From NCBI RefSeq assembly GCF_003852895.1, contig NZ_QUSW01000009.1, positions 124,001 through 188,000 on the forward strand: 64,000 nucleotides of DNA, read 5' to 3'. Position 1 is the stretch's first letter, and every line of letters begins with the position of its first letter. The notes under the pieces are model-generated. The model saw nothing but the letters and a program-made list of their open reading frames with translations. It did no database searches and was not told where the DNA came from. This DNA is from Rhizobacter terrae. Its GTDB lineage: Bacteria > Pseudomonadota > Gammaproteobacteria > Burkholderiales > Burkholderiaceae_C. Shown piece after piece: positions 48,477-57,578 of this stretch. A program made the translations under genes and the position numbers.

Positions 48477-49768
48477 GGCGCGATCCCTCCAATGGGTTGC
48501 CCGATGGCTGCTTCGAGCGCGAGCCGGGTCAATTGATAGTCCAACTCTGCCTCCAGCAGATCGCGTCGTGCATCCAGGCTCTGTCGGTTCACCACCATGA
48601 GGTCCAGAACGCTGATCTGTCCGGCCTTCTGCGACTTTGCCGACAGCGCCTCGTTGTTCTGCAGCGCGGGGAGAACCGTTGTCCGCAACCGTTCCACGCG
48701 TGCGCTCAGGCTTTGAAGCTTGGTCCACAGGCTGTAGACCTGCGACCGCTGCTCATTCATCGCAGACTGGTGCTCGATGCGCGCCTGTTCAAGTTCGCTG
48801 CGCGCCTGCCCGATGCCTGCATCGTTGCGCTTGAACAAAGGCAGAGGGATGGAGACTGAGAACGTCGTCAGCCGCTCGCGCGCGTCCGGGGCACCTTCGC
48901 GTCCAACCTGGACCCCGACCGTCACGTCGGGATAGGTGCTTGCCTGCTCCAGTTTCAGTCTTGCGGCGGCCGCTTCCTCGCGGGTGGCCACGGCGCGCAG
49001 GCGCGGGGCGTTGGCGGCCGCACCTGACAGCTCGTCCTGGCTGACTCTCAAAGGGGCTCTTTCGGACGGCTCTTCAGCGACGATGATTGCTGGCGGGGGC
49101 AGTTGCAGCTTGGCAGCGAGATCGGCTTGCAGGTCAGCCAACTGCTCTCGGGTGACCGCCGCCTGGTTGCGCGCACGCTCCGCTTCGACTGCGGCTACGT
49201 TTGCATCGAGACGGGTGTCTTCGCCGGCGGCTTTTCGCTTCTGCACAGCGGACGAAGCCGTGTCCAGGAGTGCCACCGCCTGTTCATCGATGCGCAGACG
49301 ACGTTGTTGGTAAACGAGCCGGTAGAACTGCACCGCTGTGTCGGTGAGCACGCGGCGCCGAACATCCGCGACTTCCGCTTGGCCTGCCTCCAGGACAGAC
49401 TGCGCGGCACGGCGTCGATGACCTTGCTGACCGGCGATCTCCAGCGTCTGTGACAGCCCCGCGCCCCATTCGCGGCGTCGCTCCGTCGGCAATCCGCTCT
49501 GTGGCACCTGCCGGCGCGTCGTTTCCACGGAGGCCTGTGGGTTGTTGAACAACAAGGCAGACGCCTCAGCCCGTGCGCCTTCTGCGGCCAACAGTTCAGC
49601 GCGCTTGCGCCGAAGTGTCGGCTCGGCATCTTCGGCGAGGCGCAGCGCCTGCTGCAGCGTCAGGCGCCGGGGGTCCTGTGCCGGGGCGCTGAGTGGCGGC
49701 TGGGGTTGGGCCAGCGCCGCAACACCCGGCACCGCGATCGCAAGGGCCAGGATCATTCGCAGGTGCAT
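48473..49768 (-). CDS. czcC: CzcC-type outer-membrane channel (copy 2)
   Basis: A 431-residue TolC-family protein with signal peptide (MILALAIAVPGVAALAQ). It shares the blocks LFNNPQASVETTRR and EWGAGLSQTLEIAGQ with copy 1. It is the first gene of the second czc operon. A MerR-family promoter lies 45 bases upstream. Confidence 0.92.
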   Translation of the reverse strand: MHLRMILALAIAVPGVAALAQPQPPLSAPAQDPRRLTLQQALRLAEDAEPTLRRKRAELLAAEGARAEASALLFNNPQASVETTRRQVPQSGLPTERRREWGAGLSQTLEIAGQQGHRRRAAQSVLEAGQAEVADVRRRVLTDTAVQFYRLVYQQRRLRIDEQAVALLDTASSAVQKRKAAGEDTRLDANVAAVEAERARNQAAVTREQLADLQADLAAKLQLPPPAIIVAEEPSERAPLRVSQDELSGAAANAPRLRAVATREEAAAARLKLEQASTYPDVTVGVQVGREGAPDARERLTTFSVSIPLPLFKRNDAGIGQARSELEQARIEHQSAMNEQRSQVYSLWTKLQSLSARVERLRTTVLPALQNNEALSAKSQKAGQISVLDLMVVNRQSLDARRDLLEAELDYQLTRLALEAAIGQPIGGIAP

Positions 49769-49812
49769 GTCTCCTCGCTTGTTGTTCTGCGGCCCTTTGC
49801 GGCCAATCCTCG

Positions 49813-49843
49813 ATTGAACAATATGAAGTGACTACAGAGTCAA
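49813..49843 (-). promoter_or_regulatory. CadR/PbrR-type promoter for czc operon 2
   Basis: On the minus strand TTGACT (49838-49843) and TTCAAT (49813-49818) are 19 bases apart, with CTGTAGTCAC in the spacer. This matches promoters activated by Pb/Cd-sensing MerR proteins. It points at czcC copy 2. Confidence 0.8.
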
Positions 49844-49941
49844 GCCTCTTGTGCGGGGTGCGCAACAACCGGCTCGCTTGCGACGGCAACGCCGTGATGT
49901 TGGCCTGTGACCTTGGCAGCCGTGGGGCTGTTCGATCCGCC

Positions 49942-49972
49942 TTGACTCTGCACCCACTACAGGATTTCTAAT
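49942..49972 (+). promoter_or_regulatory. CadR/PbrR-type promoter for pbrT-pbrA
   Basis: TTGACT (49942-49947) and TCTAAT (49967-49972) flank a 19-base spacer starting CTGCACCCACTACAGG, very close to the known pbr promoter design. Transcription would start about 18 bases before the pbrT start codon. Confidence 0.82.
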
Positions 49973-49996
49973 GAGGCTAAACGAGAATCATTGTCA

Positions 49997-51916
49997 ATGA
50001 AAGTCATACTTCGCATTCTTGCCGTCTGTCTCCTGTTGGGCAGCGTTATCGCGCAAGCCCAGACGCCCGACGCCTCAGTGCGCCAGCTGTGGCAGCTGAT
50101 CGACTACGTCGGCGTGGACTACGGCGGCGCCGTCCAAAAGGGCAACGTCGTCAGCAGTTCCGAATACGCCGAAATGCAGGAGTTCGCGGAGCGAGCGATG
50201 CAGCAGGCGAAGGCTCTGCCCGAGGCCACCGGCAAGGCGGACTTGCTCGCAGCCACGCAGGCGCTGCATGAGGCCGTGGGCCGCAAGGCCGACGCGAAGA
50301 ACGTTGGCGAACTGGCCAGGCAGGCTTCCTCGCGGCTGCTGGCGGCGTATCCGGTACCAGTCGCCCCGCAGAAGGTGCCCGAACTGCAACGCGGCCAGGC
50401 GCTTTACCAAACGCAGTGCGCCGGTTGCCACGGGTCGGCAGGACGAGGCGACGGGCCGCTGGCGGCTCAACTGGCCACCAAGCCGATCGCCTTCACCGAT
50501 CGCGATCGCGCCGCCTCGCGCAGCCTGATGGCCTTGTACCAGGTGATCAGCCAGGGCGTGGCGGGGACCCCGATGCCAGCCTTTGGTTCCTTAGCCGACG
50601 AGGATCGTTGGGCACTTGCGTGGTACGCCGGCACCCTGTCGCACGACGACGCCATGCGGCAGCGCGGGGCAAAGCTGTGGCAGAAAGACGATCGGGCCAA
50701 GGCGGCCGTCGCCAATCTGAACGCGCTCACCACGCAGACCGAGGCAGGCCTCACATCAGCGTTGGGAGCCGATGGCGCGCGAGATCTGATGGCCTACCTG
50801 CGCAGCGATCCGGCGGCGCTGGCTTCGACCGCCGGTGGCGGTTTGTCGTTGGCACGGAATCGCCTGCAGGAAAGCCTGGCTGCGGCTCGCGCGGGGAAGT
50901 CCGCCGATGCGACCCGGCTCGGCCTGTCCGCCTACCTCGATGGTTTCGAGCCGGTTGAGCCGACACTGGCAGCACGCAACAAGCCGCTGATGACCCAGAT
51001 CGAGTCCACGATGCTGTCTTACCGCGCTGCGCTGGCTGCCGGCAAGGTGAGCGACGCCGAAGCAATGGCCTCGCGGCTCGACGGACTTTTTGCCCAGGCC
51101 GAAACCGAGCTGCGCGCTGGTGCCTCGGACGCCGCAACCACGTTCGCCGGTGCGTTAACAATCCTGCTGCGCGAGGGCGTCGAAGCGCTGCTCATCGTGG
51201 TCGGCATGATCGCCTTCCTGCGCAAGGCCGATCGCACCGACCTGCTGCCACATGTGCACGCCGGCTGGGTGGCGGCGCTGGCTGCCGGCGGAGTGACGTG
51301 GGCCGTGGCGACCTACGTTGTCGGCATCAGCGGCGCCAGCCGCGAGGTGACCGAAGGCCTGTCCTCTTTGTTCGCGGCGGTGGTGCTGCTGGGTGTTGGT
51401 CTCTGGATGCACCAGAAGAGCAGCGCCGGCCGATGGCAGGCCTACCTGAAAGACAAGCTGTCCTCCGCAATGTCGCGGCGCTCGGCGTGGGCGCTGTTCG
51501 GACTCTCGTTCATCGCCGTGTATCGCGAGGTCTTCGAGACGGTGCTGTTCTATTCGGCGCTGGCGGTTGACGGCCACAGCGGCGCACTGCTTGGTGGCCT
51601 GGCCTGCGGTGTCGCGATCCTGGCGTTGATTGCCTGGCTGCTGCTGCGCACCAGCGCCCGCATGCCGATCGGCAAGTTCTTCTCGGCCAGCTCGCTGCTG
51701 GTGGCCGTCCTCGCCGTTGTGCTCGCCGGCAAGGGCGTGGCCGGCCTGCAGGAGGCGGGCTGGTTGTCAGCGAACCCGATCCCGTGGCCGCACGTGCAGG
51801 TACTGGGCATGTACCCGTCCGCTGAAACCGCCATCGCACAGATCGTCGTATTGCTGATCGCGGTCGGTGGCTTCAGTCTCAATGCCTTGCAATCCCGCCG
51901 CGCGGCCGCGGCTTGA
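49997..51916 (+). CDS. pbrT: PbrT-like cytochrome c / FTR1-family permease
   Basis: A protein of 639 residues from the ATG at 49997. A signal peptide is followed by a cytochrome c domain with CAGCH near residue 141 and a helical periplasmic region. The C-terminal part has seven membrane helices of the FTR1 iron-permease type. The FTR1 motifs appear as LLREGVEALLIV and YREVFETVLFY. PbrT of Cupriavidus imports Pb(II); FTR1 relatives import iron. A lead role is favoured by the promoter and by the next gene. Confidence 0.85.
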   Translation: MKVILRILAVCLLLGSVIAQAQTPDASVRQLWQLIDYVGVDYGGAVQKGNVVSSSEYAEMQEFAERAMQQAKALPEATGKADLLAATQALHEAVGRKADAKNVGELARQASSRLLAAYPVPVAPQKVPELQRGQALYQTQCAGCHGSAGRGDGPLAAQLATKPIAFTDRDRAASRSLMALYQVISQGVAGTPMPAFGSLADEDRWALAWYAGTLSHDDAMRQRGAKLWQKDDRAKAAVANLNALTTQTEAGLTSALGADGARDLMAYLRSDPAALASTAGGGLSLARNRLQESLAAARAGKSADATRLGLSAYLDGFEPVEPTLAARNKPLMTQIESTMLSYRAALAAGKVSDAEAMASRLDGLFAQAETELRAGASDAATTFAGALTILLREGVEALLIVVGMIAFLRKADRTDLLPHVHAGWVAALAAGGVTWAVATYVVGISGASREVTEGLSSLFAAVVLLGVGLWMHQKSSAGRWQAYLKDKLSSAMSRRSAWALFGLSFIAVYREVFETVLFYSALAVDGHSGALLGGLACGVAILALIAWLLLRTSARMPIGKFFSASSLLVAVLAVVLAGKGVAGLQEAGWLSANPIPWPHVQVLGMYPSAETAIAQIVVLLIAVGGFSLNALQSRRAAAA

Positions 51917-51931
51917 CCTGAGAGATCGGCA

Positions 51932-54478
51932 ATGGATCGTCCCGTGCAAGTCCCGTCGTCTTCGACATCGTGCGCCAGTGGCAGCTGCGGCGCATGCGGC
52001 AGCGGCGCCGCCGTGCCGGCCTCGTCGTTGACGCTGCGCATCTCGAACATGGACTGCCCGACCGAGGAGCGTCAGATCCGACAGGCCGTCGCCGGGATTG
52101 GCGGCTTGGCGTCGCTTCAATTCGATCTTCCCGCGAGGCAGCTGACCCTCGAAGGCACTTCGAACGCGCTGGACCTCGCGGTACGAGAAATCCGCAGCGC
52201 GGGTTTTGAGCCGGGGCCGCTGGAGCCTGCAGTCGATGGTCGCGACACTTCCTCTTGCGACGGGGACGCCTGTGCCGTGCCACTCGCTTCACGCCCATCG
52301 CAACCGGTGTACCGCTCGCGCGGAGCGGTGTTCCGGATCGCGGACATGGACTGCGCATCTGAGGAGGCTGATATCCGTCGGGCGTTGGAACCCGTCAAAT
52401 GCATCGAGGGCCTGTCGTTCCAGCTCGGCGCGCGCACCGTGACGATCGCGGCACCCGAGCAAGCGCTGGCCGAAGCATTACAGGCGATCCGAGGAGCGGG
52501 CTTCGAACCCATGCCGCTCAGCTCACCGGGAAAGGACGCCGACGACAGCACCGATGCGGATGAGCACGGTGAAATCAAGTCCAACCTGCCGCGCTTGCTG
52601 GTGGCGTTGGCGCTAGCGACCCTGGCCGAAGTCCTGGCGTTCGCCTTCGCAGACTCACCGGTCGCCAAGGCGCTGGAGCTGGCGTTGGCCGCCTTCGCGA
52701 TCTACTTCAGCGGCTGGAGCACCTACCGCAAGGGCTTTGCCGCGCTTCGCCAACGCCGCCTCACCATCAACACGCTGATGAGCGTCGCCGCCACCGGCGC
52801 CTTCCTGATCGGTCAATGGCCGGAAGCGGCCATGGTGATGGCGCTGTACGCGATCGCCGAACTGATCGAAGCCCGGTCGGTGGATCGCGCACGAAATGCC
52901 ATCCAGAGCTTGATGGCGCTGGCACCTGACGACGCGCAGGTTCGGCAAGCGGATGGCTCCTGGCGCTCCGCGCCTGCCTCGGAGGTTGCGATCGACCAGG
53001 TCGTCCGCATCCGACCAGGCGAGCGCATTCCGCTCGACGGCGCGGTGAGCGCCGGCACGAGCGCGGTGAACCAGGCGCCGGTCACCGGCGAGTCGATTCC
53101 AGTGGACAAGGCCGTCGGCGACGCCGTGTTTGCGGGCACGATCAACGAGACCGGTGAGATCGAGGTACGGGTAACCTCGGAAGCGTCGAACTCGACGCTG
53201 GCCCGGATCATCCATGCGGTCGAACAAGCGCAAGGCTCACGCGCACCCACCCAGCGCTTCGTCGATCGATTTGCAGCCATCTACACGCCGGCGGTGTTTC
53301 TACTGGCCATCGCCGTGGCTGTGTTGGCGCCATGGGTCGCAGACTGGACCTGGCAGCAGTCTCTGTACAAGGCACTGGTGCTGCTGGTGATCGGCTGCCC
53401 TTGTGCCCTTGTGATCTCGACGCCGGTGACCGTCGTCAGCGCACTGGCTGCGGCCGCACGACGGGGCGTGTTAATCAAGGGCGGAACCTACCTGGAGCAG
53501 GCTCGCGAGCTGAGGGTGATTGCGCTCGACAAGACCGGCACCGTCACCGAAGGCAAGCCGAAGCTCGTGCACTGGGAAAGCGTCAGCGGCGACCAGGCGG
53601 CCAACGCTCGTCTTGCAGCCGGCCTGGCCGGCCGCTCCGACCATCCCGTGTCCAAGGCCATCGCCGCCGGCTTGTCTGCCGCGAGCGCTTCAGTAAGCAA
53701 CTTCAAGGCGCTGGCTGGGCGCGGCGTGGAAGCCGTGGTCGACGGTGGGTGCTACGCGTTGGGCAACCACCGGCTGGTCGAGGAGCGCGGCCAATGCAGC
53801 GCCGAGCTTGAACAGAAACTCCAGGAGCACGAGCAGCAAGGCCACACCGTGACGCTCTTGATGTCCGACGCCGGTGTCCTGGCGGTGTTCGCTGTGGCCG
53901 ACACGATCAAGCCGAGCTCTCGACAAGCCATCGAGGAACTCAAGTCCCTGGGCGTCAGGCCGGTTCTGCTCACCGGCGACAACGCGGCCACGGCCGCGAG
54001 CATCGCCAAGGAGGCGGGCATTGACGAAGCGCAGGGCAACCTGCTGCCGGAAGACAAGCTGTCCGCGGTGGAAGGGCTGCAAGGCCGCCACGGCCCGACG
54101 GCGATGGCGGGCGACGGTATCAACGACGCCCCCGCACTGGCCAAGGCGGACATCGGCATCGCCATGGGCGCCGCAGGCACCGACACGGCGATGGAAGCCG
54201 CTGATGTCGTCGTGATGAATGACGACCTGCGCCGCATTCCCGAGATCATTCGCCTGTCGCGCCGTACGCACGGAGTGCTGTGGCAAAACATCTCGATTGC
54301 GCTGGGCATCAAAGCGGTGTTCTTCGTGCTTGCGATCTTCGGCAGTGCGACGATGTGGATGGCCGTCTTCGCCGACATGGGTGCCAGCCTGCTGGTGGTG
54401 GCCAACGGCCTGCGCCTGCTGAGCAATGGTCCCAGGATCGCCGGCTCGGCGAAACCCGGCACTTCGCAGAACTCATGA
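51932..54478 (+). CDS. pbrA: Pb/Cd/Zn P1B-2 ATPase (PbrA/CadA-like)
   Basis: An 848-residue ATPase. The N-terminus is Cys-rich (SCASGSCGACGSG). Two HMA-type domains follow with MDCPTEE (40-46) and MDCASEE (139-145), in which Cys-x-x-Glu replaces CxxC, as in lead/zinc pumps. The core has CPCALVISTP, TGES, DKTGTVTEG, SDHPV and [10 protein letters not shown]. It exports Pb(II), Cd(II) or Zn(II). It starts 16 bases after pbrT. Confidence 0.93.
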   Translation: MDRPVQVPSSSTSCASGSCGACGSGAAVPASSLTLRISNMDCPTEERQIRQAVAGIGGLASLQFDLPARQLTLEGTSNALDLAVREIRSAGFEPGPLEPAVDGRDTSSCDGDACAVPLASRPSQPVYRSRGAVFRIADMDCASEEADIRRALEPVKCIEGLSFQLGARTVTIAAPEQALAEALQAIRGAGFEPMPLSSPGKDADDSTDADEHGEIKSNLPRLLVALALATLAEVLAFAFADSPVAKALELALAAFAIYFSGWSTYRKGFAALRQRRLTINTLMSVAATGAFLIGQWPEAAMVMALYAIAELIEARSVDRARNAIQSLMALAPDDAQVRQADGSWRSAPASEVAIDQVVRIRPGERIPLDGAVSAGTSAVNQAPVTGESIPVDKAVGDAVFAGTINETGEIEVRVTSEASNSTLARIIHAVEQAQGSRAPTQRFVDRFAAIYTPAVFLLAIAVAVLAPWVADWTWQQSLYKALVLLVIGCPCALVISTPVTVVSALAAAARRGVLIKGGTYLEQARELRVIALDKTGTVTEGKPKLVHWESVSGDQAANARLAAGLAGRSDHPVSKAIAAGLSAASASVSNFKALAGRGVEAVVDGGCYALGNHRLVEERGQCSAELEQKLQEHEQQGHTVTLLMSDAGVLAVFAVADTIKPSSRQAIEELKSLGVRPVLLTGDNAATAASIAKEAGIDEAQGNLLPEDKLSAVEGLQGRHGPTAMAGDGINDAPALAKADIGIAMGAAGTDTAMEAADVVVMNDDLRRIPEIIRLSRRTHGVLWQNISIALGIKAVFFVLAIFGSATMWMAVFADMGASLLVVANGLRLLSNGPRIAGSAKPGTSQNS

Positions 54479-54488
54479 GGAACGACGG

Positions 54489-54833
54489 ATGAAATCATCT
54501 GCACGCGCTTGTCCAGCGGCGTTGCTTGCCGCTGGTTCCTCATTGCTCATGTCGGGTTGCGCGAGCCTGCTGGATCCCTCTCCGGAAAACTGGTGGCGCA
54601 GTGCCGAGATCAAGCAGATCGTGCCGGCGTCCGATGTCAAATCAGACGTTCACACCGATTGCATCGAGGCGTCGGCTGCGTCCGCGCCCACGTACGTCGC
54701 AATCGTGTTCTATCGCATCGGACGATCACCCTACCGCCAGGCATTCCCCATCCCATCAGCCGATGCCGTGCACGTGGGCGACACGGTGACGGTCAACTCC
54801 GTGCTTTGCAAACTCAAAGTGCCAACCAAGTGA
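54489..54833 (+). CDS. Small lipoprotein after pbrA
   Basis: A 114-residue lipoprotein with lipobox MSGC at about residue 23. The mature part has WWRSAEIKQIVPASD, a DC pair and VGDTVTVNSVLC. It shows weak similarity in layout to the lipoprotein at 9929-10288. Cupriavidus pbrBC genes encode different proteins, so it is not PbrB. The next gene overlaps its stop (GTGA). Confidence 0.75.
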   Translation: MKSSARACPAALLAAGSSLLMSGCASLLDPSPENWWRSAEIKQIVPASDVKSDVHTDCIEASAASAPTYVAIVFYRIGRSPYRQAFPIPSADAVHVGDTVTVNSVLCKLKVPTK

Positions 54834-55546
54834 TTAGTCGATCGTCCTGCTTCCTGCTGTCGTTGCTCGCGTTGCCGGCCATTGCGACCGCCGACGCGGG
54901 CGAGAGCAAACCCTGGAAATTGACCGTAGCCGACTATCGCTACAGCGATGGCTCCGACGGTCAGGACGTGAACCTTCGATGGCGCCGTGAGGACACAAAC
55001 GTTTGGGTCGGCACCTATCACGACCAGACGTTCGGAAGCCAAGCGCGCACTGGGTTCGACACCTCCATCGCGCTCGGCGGCAGCGCCACGCTGCAGCCTT
55101 CGTTGCAGGCCGCCTCGCGCGGGTTCTTCGGCGGAAGCCTCAACTTGCAAGTTGGCGACCCGTGGTACGTGCTGGTCGGATGGGGCCGCACGAACCTCAA
55201 GCCGTATTTCAATCTAAATTTCGATCCCAACGACGCAATCACCTTGGGTGCCGGTTGGCACGGCGAGGGAGGCCGCAGCATCGCGCTTTCAGTGATCGCA
55301 GACGATCGCCTTCATACAGGCCAGAAGGATTGGCACCTGTACGGCCGCTGGCCAGTCGCCGCGGACTTGCGCATGACGTTGGACCTCATGCGCAAGACGG
55401 GCCAAGGTGACGGTGGCTCCGTCCACGCTTGGGGCTTGATCGCCACCTTGGACTTTCCGTCCTGGTTCGTGCGTGTGGCACACGATCCGAAGCAAAACTT
55501 TTCCGCTCTAGATGCGACTCGATTGGCGGCAGGTCTTCGATTCTGA
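54830..55546 (+). CDS. Exported, probably beta-rich envelope protein
   Basis: A 238-residue protein starting with GTG that overlaps the lipoprotein stop. It has a signal segment (CFLLSLLALPAIATADA) and alternating polar and hydrophobic residues with many Gly, Trp and Tyr (LNLQVGDPWYVLVGWGR). It ends in Phe, as many outer-membrane barrels do. A barrel is inferred. It closes the pbr-like operon. Function unknown. Confidence 0.7.
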   Translation: MISRSSCFLLSLLALPAIATADAGESKPWKLTVADYRYSDGSDGQDVNLRWRREDTNVWVGTYHDQTFGSQARTGFDTSIALGGSATLQPSLQAASRGFFGGSLNLQVGDPWYVLVGWGRTNLKPYFNLNFDPNDAITLGAGWHGEGGRSIALSVIADDRLHTGQKDWHLYGRWPVAADLRMTLDLMRKTGQGDGGSVHAWGLIATLDFPSWFVRVAHDPKQNFSALDATRLAAGLRF

Positions 55547-55638
55547 GCGAGGCTTTGCGCCCGGACTGCAAGACTGCAGTTCGCCTAGGTTGACCGGTAG
55601 AAGCGGCGCGATACTGGAGCCTTCATGCGGAGGCCTTC

Positions 55639-56646
55639 GTGGAAGAACAAGCAACGTCGCAGGCTGAGAAATCGATTGACAGACTCCCGACTGCCCCCGA
55701 GGGGTACAACATCTGCTTGCGGGCATTTGACAGCGAGGAACGAGCACGCAGCGTCGGCGACACCATTGCGTTTGTGATTCGAGAAGTGAGCCGCGTGCTC
55801 GATTTGAGCCGCCTCGATGGTGTCACCGTCGCCTATGACTACGCCGAGGCCCTGAGGGACCTTGATCGCGGCTTCACCGGAAACACCGGGGAACTTAAGG
55901 CCTCGGACAACGAAGTGGTCGGGATTGCGATAACGACCTCTGTGTTGCGCGACGGCATTGCGAAAAGCCACATCGTGCTCCACGCCGCCTATGTCGAGCA
56001 GTTGACCGATCCGAAGAACGAGTTCTTTTCCGCCGCCATTCATACGGTTGCGCACGAGTGTGCACACGTGGAGGTCAATCACCGCTTCGACGATGCATTC
56101 CCTGGGATGGTGGGTCGCGAACGATTTCCGACACTGCGAGCGCACCTGCGTTGGCAGACCATACTGTCCTGCTGGGATGAATTTGCAGCAACACTTCTCA
56201 GTGCTGGGTTCGGGGATCCAGCAACTCGGGGTTACGAGACAAACTTCCTCCGCGCGCTCTCTGAGAGTCGGCAGAAAGCCGATGCCCATATTGTTTCTTT
56301 CGCGCGCCACGGTAATGTCAGGCAGGCGCTGGATGCGGTGCACGACGTATACAGCAATCTGTTGAAATTCGCCGCGTACCACCTCGGCAACATGCGTGGA
56401 TGTGAATTGACCCTGGCCGATTTCCCCGAAACCACTGAAGCCCTTGCCAAACATTGGTTCGCCCCCTATTGGAAACGTCTGTCTGACGCCTGCGAACGCA
56501 TCCTTGCAAACTACGGCAAGTGGCCGAGTCCTTCGTCCTTCGAGCTGATCGGAGAACTGCTTGAGGAAGTCATGGCCGAAGGTGGCGTGCAACTGCAAGA
56601 CAACCCAGACGGCGGCCTGCACGTACGGTTCGCACAGGTGGGTTGA
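55639..56646 (+). CDS. Predicted HExxH metallopeptidase
   Basis: A 335-residue protein starting with GTG after a GGAGG sequence. The zinc motif HECAHVEVNH lies at 139-148, and a further WDEFAATLL segment could give the third ligand. No signal or membrane segment is visible, so it is cytoplasmic. The family is not one I can name. It is followed closely by a nuclease-like gene, suggesting a two-gene unit. Confidence 0.65.
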   Translation: MEEQATSQAEKSIDRLPTAPEGYNICLRAFDSEERARSVGDTIAFVIREVSRVLDLSRLDGVTVAYDYAEALRDLDRGFTGNTGELKASDNEVVGIAITTSVLRDGIAKSHIVLHAAYVEQLTDPKNEFFSAAIHTVAHECAHVEVNHRFDDAFPGMVGRERFPTLRAHLRWQTILSCWDEFAATLLSAGFGDPATRGYETNFLRALSESRQKADAHIVSFARHGNVRQALDAVHDVYSNLLKFAAYHLGNMRGCELTLADFPETTEALAKHWFAPYWKRLSDACERILANYGKWPSPSSFELIGELLEEVMAEGGVQLQDNPDGGLHVRFAQVG

Positions 56647-56714
56647 AACGCATCCATGACAGTCGCGCCCAGAAGCCCAGGACGCCCAACGGCTGCGGCC
56701 CTAGACTACTTTCC

Positions 56715-57470
56715 ATGAAGCCCCCTTGCTATGCGCGCGCAGTCTTGAATCACTGGGGCGCCAGCGTCATTGACATACCGACCTCCGAAAAGGAAGAGTC
56801 CGATCTCCTGGTTCACATGGACGGATGTGCGATGCTTGTCGAGGAAAAAACCAAGGTTGACAGCGTCGCTTGGCTGGGCGAGCGACGTGATGTGCTTGCT
56901 CGCGGTGAAGTCCATAACACGACAACACCGCTGACGCGGGACAATCGACTGTCTGGGCTGATCAAGAAGGCCGCGAGCCAACTCGATTCGTCCTCTGCCG
57001 ATCGGCCCCACGATTTCCTTCTCCTGTGGTTCACGGCGACTGGCTTGCAGGCGCGGCCCAAGTTTGACCAGTTCATCGCCACGCTGTACGGGACGACGAA
57101 GATCATCGAGATGGGGAGCAACGGCTTTCGCACCTGCTACTTTTTCCGGAACAGCGACTTCTTCAACTGCGCGCAAAGTCTTGACGGGGCCATCGTTGCC
57201 CGCGAGGAGAACGGTAAGCTGTCCATGAAGCTTTGCCTGAACCCGTTGTCGCCTCGCGTCGACGATTTGCGTCGTTCACCAATCGCCGCGCGCTTTCCGA
57301 ACGCACTCGAAGACCCTATCGAGGCTGAGACTCGCGGCGCCTATGTGCTGGACGCTGACATTGATCGGAGGGATGAGCCGGCACTCCTGAGCTACCTGCA
57401 GGACAAGTACCGGACCGCTCCGCTCATGCCATTTGATCTAGGCCATATGAACATCGCGTTGCACGTGTAG
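56715..57470 (+). CDS. Nuclease-like unknown protein
   Basis: A 251-residue protein from the ATG at 56715. A TTG at 56643 overlapping the upstream stop is an alternative that would add 24 basic residues. Early on it has SDLLVHMDGCAMLVEEKTKV, where D and E-x-K fit a PD-(D/E)XK-like site. The rest is of mixed alpha/beta type with no named family. It likely acts with the metallopeptidase. Confidence 0.6.
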   Translation: MKPPCYARAVLNHWGASVIDIPTSEKEESDLLVHMDGCAMLVEEKTKVDSVAWLGERRDVLARGEVHNTTTPLTRDNRLSGLIKKAASQLDSSSADRPHDFLLLWFTATGLQARPKFDQFIATLYGTTKIIEMGSNGFRTCYFFRNSDFFNCAQSLDGAIVAREENGKLSMKLCLNPLSPRVDDLRRSPIAARFPNALEDPIEAETRGAYVLDADIDRRDEPALLSYLQDKYRTAPLMPFDLGHMNIALHV

Positions 57471-57578
57471 GGCGACAGCGGAAGTGATGCGGTACGGCGT
57501 GCCAGGTCAGGGCATGAAGACTGGCCAGGATGAAGGTGATATCCAGGAGGCAGCCTCTCATTTGTCCGTCGACTTGGC

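Noticed and set aside
51932-55546. Naming the last two genes pbrB and pbrC
   Set aside because: Known PbrB/PbrC are a phosphatase and a signal peptidase. The proteins here show neither set of motifs.
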